Below are positions 59,003-64,000 of a DNA stretch of 64,000 nucleotides, piece after piece; within the stretch, counting starts at the first letter, position 1; every line of letters starts with the position of its first letter. The position numbers and the translations under genes were made by a program. Location of the stretch: assembly GCA_951213105.1 (NCBI GenBank), contig OX578152.1, forward strand, positions 70,196,180-70,260,179. Reading direction: 5' to 3'. This stretch comes from Amaurobius ferox (taxonomy: Eukaryota > Arthropoda > Arachnida > Araneae > Amaurobiidae). Below the pieces are notes generated by a model. That model saw only the letters and a program-made list of their open reading frames with translations, ran no database searches and was not told where the DNA came from.

Positions 59003-59916
59003 TCTGATGTGGGCAACACATGACTTTCCTTATATAATGCAATGAATTTACAACTTTTACAGCAAAAAAAAAATAGGTTTTTCTTATAGTAGATACTTAT
59101 ATTCTTTCCAAGATACTGAATTTTGGACAATTAGTCGTCATTTTCATTGATTTAGTGTCATTTTAATCCATTTGGCGAGATTTTTGTTAATTTGACAACT
59201 TCTTTAAAAGTCGCCAAGTTGGCGACATTCCGCCAAAATCTCGCCAAGCTTTACTGAAGGAGAAATAAGTTATTCTTATAGCAGATAAATGACTATTGGC
59301 TTTCAAATACAACTCGAAGTATCTTTTCTCATGAATGGAACGAGCTAGATCCACGAGAATAATGTCACCAAATTTATCGCATGGTATTACATATGAAAAG
59401 TGAACATGTTTCTCAATAGGAAATATATATTTTTTTTATTTTATATGTTGAAAAATGTGCAATACCTCGAGAACGGTTCATGTTAGCGTTCTAAAATTTA
59501 TGTTAATCGTTTTCTAATGAAAAATTACATAAGAAATGTCTATTTGCGTAACTTTTTTAGCGGTTTTGATTTTTTGGCGATTTTTTCAAAATTTCACTCG
59601 AAAATTTAGGGGGGGTTCTGAACATTCGAATACGTTTAAAAACACTAGGCTTCCAGTGTTTACGGATTGTGATTTTTGTACCAAATTTCGTTCGAATCAG
59701 TCCCTTCGTTCGTCAGTTATCGTCTCCAGAGTCTTACTGACACACACACACACACACACACACATACTTTCACACGCACACACACAGACATTACTTCAAA
59801 AATGTTTGATTCGTGATCAGGGATGCTTGAAACGCGCTCTTCCGTCGAAAACTCGAATTCGAATTTTCGACCGCGTCACAATACTTTCCTTATACATTAT
59901 GTATATAAGGAAAGTA
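59003..59916 (+). mobile_element. Family A non-autonomous element, copy A10 (full length)
   Basis: TCTGATGTGGGC start, 914 bp, with a perfect terminal hairpin: TACTTTCCTTATA, loop CATTATGTA, TATAAGGAAAGTA. The CA microsatellite lies at 59740-59786. This is the clearest copy for defining the right end. Confidence 0.87.
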
Positions 59917-59917
59917 A

Positions 59918-60046
59918 CTAGCAGTGTACCCGTTCTTCGTACGGAATGTATAATATAAAGAAACATTCACAATTATGTGCGAATTCTTATAGTGTTCTGA
60001 ATGATATTGTATTCAAAGTATTCTATTAAAATATTTGTATTAACTA
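59918..60046 (-). mobile_element. Family D Helitron-type 3' end, copy 3
   Basis: CTAG at 59918-59921 (minus-strand 3' end) is followed on the plus strand by 'CAGTGTA' and the hairpin 'CCGTTCTTCGTACGG'. The next base outward is T on the minus strand. It lies one base beyond the end of copy A10. Confidence 0.65.
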
Positions 60047-60580
60047 GAAGGCATGCTTGTCATTTAGGGTCATTGTTATTAATTTTTTTCAATTTGGCGA
60101 CATTTTCGTCAATCTGGCAATATTTAAAAAGTCGTCAAGTTTGAGACATATCGACAAATTTTTCGCCAGACAATAAGAATGGACGAAGAAATGGGTTATT
60201 CTTATGGTCTTTTACTATGTTCTTTCCAAGATATTGAATTTTCATAAATTTGTCGTCATTTCTATTGATTTATTGTCATTTTTATCAATTTGACGACATT
60301 TTCGTCAATTTGGTTACATTTAAAAAAACTCGTCAAGTTGGCGATATGCCACCAAAATTTATCGCAAGAGTTTTACCAAGCATTACGATCGGAAAATAGG
60401 TTATTCTTATAGTAGATTTTTATATTATTTCCAATATATTGAATTTTCATCAATTTGTCGTCATTCTTATTATTTCAGCGTCATTTCTATCAATTTGGCG
60501 ATATTTTTTTATCAATTTGGCGATATTTTTTATCAATTTGGCGATATTTTCATTAATTTGGGGACATTTTTGTATTTTGC
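60047..60580 (-). mobile_element. Family E Helitron-type end and GGCGA-rich body
   Basis: The minus-strand end 'GCATGCCTTCTAG' matches 16113-16125 and abuts a T. The body holds three or four 'ATCAATTTGGCGA(C/T)ATTTT' repeats. The hairpin just inside the end is decayed. Confidence 0.55.
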
Positions 60581-60679
60581 TCTAAAAGTAATAAACTACA
60601 AACACGCAAGAATGATATTTCCTACTTTTTTTGGAAGGAGCTTGAACTATTATTATATTTATAAACCAAGGCTTAACTG

Positions 60680-60716
60680 TATCCCGCGTTCCGTTGATAA
60701 GCGGGACGCGGGATAC
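60680..60716. repeat. Short G/C hairpin
   Basis: ATCCCGCGT and ACGCGGGAT pair around a 16-base loop. No poly-T or coding context makes it a terminator. Confidence 0.6.
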
Positions 60717-60965
60717 AAAGCTCCATGGTTACATCATAATTTCGCTGTGAAAGAAGTATAGTCTTTCATTGACTTATGTAGGGAACGAGCTGCCCATATC
60801 ATGGCTCACTTTCAGTATCTGATGCTATACGCTACGCAAAGCTCCATGGTTACATCATAATTTGGCCGTAAAAGAAGTATTGTCACTGCATTACGTAATA
60901 GGTCATCCACATCATGCCTCACTTTCAGAATATGATGTCATACACTACGCAAAACTCCATGGTTA
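60700..60965. repeat. About 113-120-bp tandem repeat
   Basis: 'CTCCATGGTTACATCATAAT' occurs at 60721 and 60842, and a variant at 60955, with 'GTGAAAGAAGTATAGTC' or 'GTAAAAGAAGTATTGTC' phrases following. Confidence 0.85.
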
Positions 60966-61059
60966 TATCATAAAAATTGAAATGTTTATCCGTAATTGAA
61001 ATATGTTTGGCAACATTTTATAGCAGCGTTATCCAAGATAGATAGATAAATCAAGGTGT

Positions 61060-61260
61060 TTATATTATTAAAGAAATAAAATTCACAAATATGTGCAAAT
61101 TGTTATGGTATTTTAATGACATTGTTATTTAAAACATTCTATTGAAATATTTAATTTAATATGCCTAAAAAGCATAAGGACCTCTGTTCTCGCTATACAA
61201 AATTATCTTCTGAGACAGATCTGAAGAATGAAACATTCTGGTTCCGTTTGTATAAAAAAT
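61060..61260. mobile_element. Family D body fragment
   Basis: 'AATTCACAAATATGTGCAAAT' through 'AGACAGATCTGAAGAATGAA' matches 17330-17500. The terminal hairpin is missing. Confidence 0.55.
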
Positions 61261-62038
61261 TACAAAAAATATGTTTTAACTTTCACAAAACAACAAAGAT
61301 TATCAAGAAAATTGTACTTAATTTTGCAAAATATTGAATTTTCATAATTTTAGTGTCATTTCACCAATTTGGCAACATTTTAAAAAGTCGCCAAATTTGT
61401 CTTCACGTAGAAGTGTCGGACTAACAGACGACCCTACCGAAACATCATTACAATACTATACCCTAACAAAACAGACACTTTTAAACAAATACACCCCTCA
61501 AAAATTTTACGACAAACAAATGCTGTAAAATGTTAAACGTGATACAAATGACGTTAAGATTAAATTTAATCAATATTTTGTTTTGAAAATATATTATTTC
61601 AGTCCAGTTTCGAATTAATTTGTGCAGTGCATTTTGTGCAGTACATTATATATCAAAACATTGGCAATGTACACAATAACAGAAACATCAAAATCTTTCC
61701 GTACCGCGGTTTGTTTATCTTTTTAATAAGCGCGTTTGGCGATAAACAGACCATACTATAGAGTTTTATCAAAAAGTCTTAAATGTAGATTATTATTCTT
61801 TGTATATTATTAAAAGAGAACAAAAACATGCAAAAATTTAAATATTTAGATTGGTATTTTATCATTAAAATTATCAAAGACAAGGAATCTACAAATATCT
61901 TAAAATATTTAAGATCCAACTTTTTTTTTCTACGTTTCGTCTTTGTACGGAACTTGACTGTTAGATTCTATCCCGCTTTCGAAAATATACTAACGTGAAA
62001 TACCTTTTTTAGCTCCGTTATGTTCTGTCGATACTGTA
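61261..62038. other. AT-rich stretch with nothing recognised
   Basis: Only a 'CAATTTGGCAACATTT' trace of the A/E-type phrase at about 61365. No gene is seen. Confidence 0.4.
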
Positions 62039-63016
62039 AGCATAGCCACCTTTATCTGAAATGCCCGTTCACTACCCCGTTTCCTTTTGTTAAAAAACGG
62101 AAACCACAATATACCCACAAATGTTATGTATCGCCATCTAGCGGTGACAGCTAGAACAAGATAAAGATTTAAAAAACCGTAATCGATGTGAATTTGATAT
62201 CTTGACATTTATACATTGATAGATAGAAATTCCAGTTTCGCTCAGGATTATTGAAAAACTAAATCTGATTTAAGTTTGCATACAATAAGGTGTAAACTAG
62301 CATAAAAACTTTTTTATACATATCAATATGAAATGTTTAATGAAAACGTATGAAAATTTTAAAGTTATAGTGCTATATACAAAGTATATAAATCACAGTC
62401 AATATTTGCCATGTTTGACTGTGCCAACTAGCAGTGATGTTTCTATTTTGATCAATTGCTCATAATAGACTTTAATAATTTAATTTGTGCCAAAATTAAA
62501 CAAGTATGTGTAATTGACATTTTACTGCCACATTTTACGGCGTTCTTTGAAAAGTCAACAACTTCTTACTTATTAAAAACAAAATAGATTTAAAATGTTC
62601 ACACTTCAACCTAGGTATGTTGACAGTTCAATTTGTGCCGAAATTATGCACGAATACACATATACAAACTTTCTCTGAAAGTGTCTGCTTTAATCCATTT
62701 TTCTTGACCTTTGATTTTTGAGGGAAATTCAAAAAGACATACAGTCTTTCGTGCTATTTCATGTACAAAAGGTAACTGCTCAATAAACCATAGTAAGAAC
62801 TAGATATTACAATTTAAAAATATAAGAAAATCAGAGTCAAAAATTTTGAAAACAAGATCAAAATTAAAGAAATATAAGGAATCCTCCAAGGTAAAACACG
62901 TACTCAAATGGGAAAACAACAACGTTGTTTTAGATAACTAGCACCGCCTAGAGGTCATTTTTGGGCCTATTTTCGCGGAGGAAAGAACAGGCATTTTAGA
63001 TAAAGGTGGCTATGCT
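62039..63016. mobile_element. TIR-bounded AT-rich element of unknown type
   Basis: The end AGCATAGCCACCTTTATCTG (62039) is mirrored by AGATAAAGGTGGCTATGCT (ending at 63016), about 26 bp with two mismatches. Just inside, 'GCCATCTAGCGGTGACAGCT' (62132) is loosely mirrored by 'CTAGCACCGCCTAGAGG' (62938). The 978-bp interior has no open frame. It is probably a non-autonomous DNA transposon. I could not define the target duplication. Confidence 0.65.
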
Positions 63017-63284
63017 ATAAGTGATAAGTGTACAAAATTTAAGACTTCTAGCTCACCGGGGTAGAAGGGCTTCTGAAAACACTTTATGGCACTCCATTTG
63101 TCCACCTCGGGGATAAGTTGAAAATATAGCTTCGTTAAGTTCTGTCCCATGGTAGGCACTACAGGTATGCAAAGATTCGGCCTTCTTTTGAAGTGAAGTC
63201 TTTTAGAAAAATTCCATTTTCTCCATCCCTGGTGACGATCGATAATCGGGGTCTGTTAGATTTTGTACCGAAGGCAATATTATA
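63017..63284. repeat. Family G fragment
   Basis: 'GCTTCGTTAAGTTCTGTCC' and 'GCAAAGATTCGGCCTTC' resemble the family G halves at 14320-14380. The 8-base target duplication of the next SINE (ATATTATA) lies at 63277-63284. Confidence 0.5.
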
Positions 63285-63628
63285 AGTGTTGTTGTTGAGA
63301 CCCAGACCGTCCGACCTACCAGGAAGGTGTAAGGTAACTGTTTGGACGGCCGGGAAGTGCCACCCAATTTAGATCGGAACCTAGTGGGAGAGGCATCCAC
63401 AGGGACCGTACCCTCCTTCCCCTACCACCAACCTCTCGTAAGGACTTACGGACCCACATGTTTAACGTGATCGTACTCCGCATGAACACGGCGGCTATTG
63501 TGGCAGCGTGCAAACCACCAGGCTACTGCGCCCGAAATGTGCCAACAGCACGCGGTGTTCCCAGGTGGTCACCCACCCAAGTACTAACCGCGCCCGATGC
63601 TGTTTGACTTCGGTGATCTAACGAGAAG
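63285..63628 (-). mobile_element. 5S rRNA-headed SINE, full length with target duplication
   Basis: On the minus strand the order is a 5S rRNA-like head (63628-63541), a 6-base link, a tRNA-like 5' half 'CGGGCGCAGTAGCCTGGTGG', the common SINE body from GCCGCCGTGTTCATG, and the (CAA)n tail. Relative to the copy at 55190, about 40 bases holding box B are missing. ATATTATA flanks the whole unit (63277-63284 and 63629-63636). The 5S part was therefore inserted together with the SINE body and is not a neighbouring gene. Confidence 0.85.
63541..63628 (-). pseudogene. 5S rRNA-derived segment (about nt 31-120)
   Basis: Minus-strand phrases ATCACCGAAGTCAAACAGCA, TCGGGCGCGGTTAGTACTTG, GGTGGGTGACCACCTGGGAA and CACCGCGTGCTGTTGGC match animal 5S rRNA from about nucleotide 31 to the 3' end. 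The internal control region (box A, intermediate element and box C) is all present, so it could still bind TFIIIA. The first about 30 nucleotides are missing. Confidence 0.9.
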
Positions 63629-63689
63629 ATATTATATGTGTGGAAAAATTACGCCTGCTACATCAATGAGAGGACTTGTGAACGCAGTC

Positions 63690-64000
63690 TGGTAAAACTT
63701 TTCCTAAAATCCCCCATTTTCTCGTTCCCACTGAGGAAAACCTAAAATCTGACTTCGTTAATTTATATCAGGTAGTCGGTACTATAAATATGCAAACATT
63801 CAGCTTTTTATATTACTGGAGACTCTATAGTGGGTCTGGAGAAACGTAAAGATAATTAATATATAGATTATACCATATTTCACAATGTTTTTAGCCAAAA
63901 CAAACATATTGAATTATATGTATAATAATTTTAAAATGGTATATGATAATAGATGTTATTTTTTGGATACTTACAGTTACTATATGATTAATATTATATA
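63690..64000. repeat. Family G fragment and AT-rich end of the window
   Basis: 'TCCCCCATTTTCTCGTTCCC', 'AAAATCTGACTTCGTTA' and 'TATGCAAACATTCAGC' match the family G pattern up to about 63830. The remainder is AT-rich with nothing recognised. Confidence 0.45.

Noticed and set aside
60680..60716. Transcription terminator hairpin
   Set aside because: The concept does not apply in this eukaryotic context, and there is no adjacent gene.
63541..63628. Genuine 5S rRNA gene
   Set aside because: The first about 30 nucleotides are missing and the segment lies inside the target duplication of a SINE.

Overview
This is an AT-rich eukaryotic (animal) stretch made almost entirely of transposon remnants and tandem repeats. 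I found no intact host protein-coding gene. The content (Penelope-like elements of the N-terminal GIY-YIG 'Naiad' type, Tc1/mariner and hAT fragments, Helitron-type ends, a jockey-like LINE tail, SINEs with a (CAA)n tail, very long (TA)n and (CA)n runs) fits an invertebrate, most plausibly an arthropod and possibly an arachnid. The species assignment is inference only.

Layout. 1-9.7 kb: dispersed non-autonomous repeats, here named families A, B, C and G, plus a truncated mariner transposase start at 5.7 kb. 10-13.5 kb: two minisatellite arrays (about 42 bp and about 79 bp units) with a tRNA-like segment between them. 13.8-14.0 kb: an isolated GC-rich patch that could be a promoter or first exon. 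14.2-16.5 kb: a 584-bp unit in three tandem copies, a Helitron-type 3' end and the C-terminus of a hAT transposase. 18.7-22.06 kb: a 63-bp satellite of about 52 copies. 23.8-34.1 kb: four Naiad copies (one nearly full length) bounded by (TA)n microsatellites. 36.4-37.7 kb: a separate, canonical Penelope-like element with a C-terminal GIY-YIG. 41.6-42.1 kb: a solo LTR. 42.2-46.3 kb: three consecutive, decayed Tc1-like elements on the minus strand. 47.3-48 kb: a LINE 3' end. 50-64 kb: more family A copies, stacked Helitron-type ends, a TIR-bounded AT-rich element, and three copies of a SINE. One SINE copy carries a 5S rRNA-derived head fused to a tRNA-like segment and is flanked by a target-site duplication.

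How the parts relate. The near-complete Naiad copy (30607-33926) has an N-terminal GIY-YIG endonuclease with its CCHH residues, a CxC linker and a reverse transcriptase with all catalytic aspartates. It is broken by about three small frameshifts. All four Naiad copies abut (TA)n runs, consistent with the known microsatellite insertion bias of this clade. Family A (about 0.95 kb) starts with TC, ends in a strong hairpin and carries an internal CA repeat. It resembles Helentron-type non-autonomous elements more than an ordinary MITE. The window is best read as a pericentromere-like or gene-desert mosaic of nested insertions.
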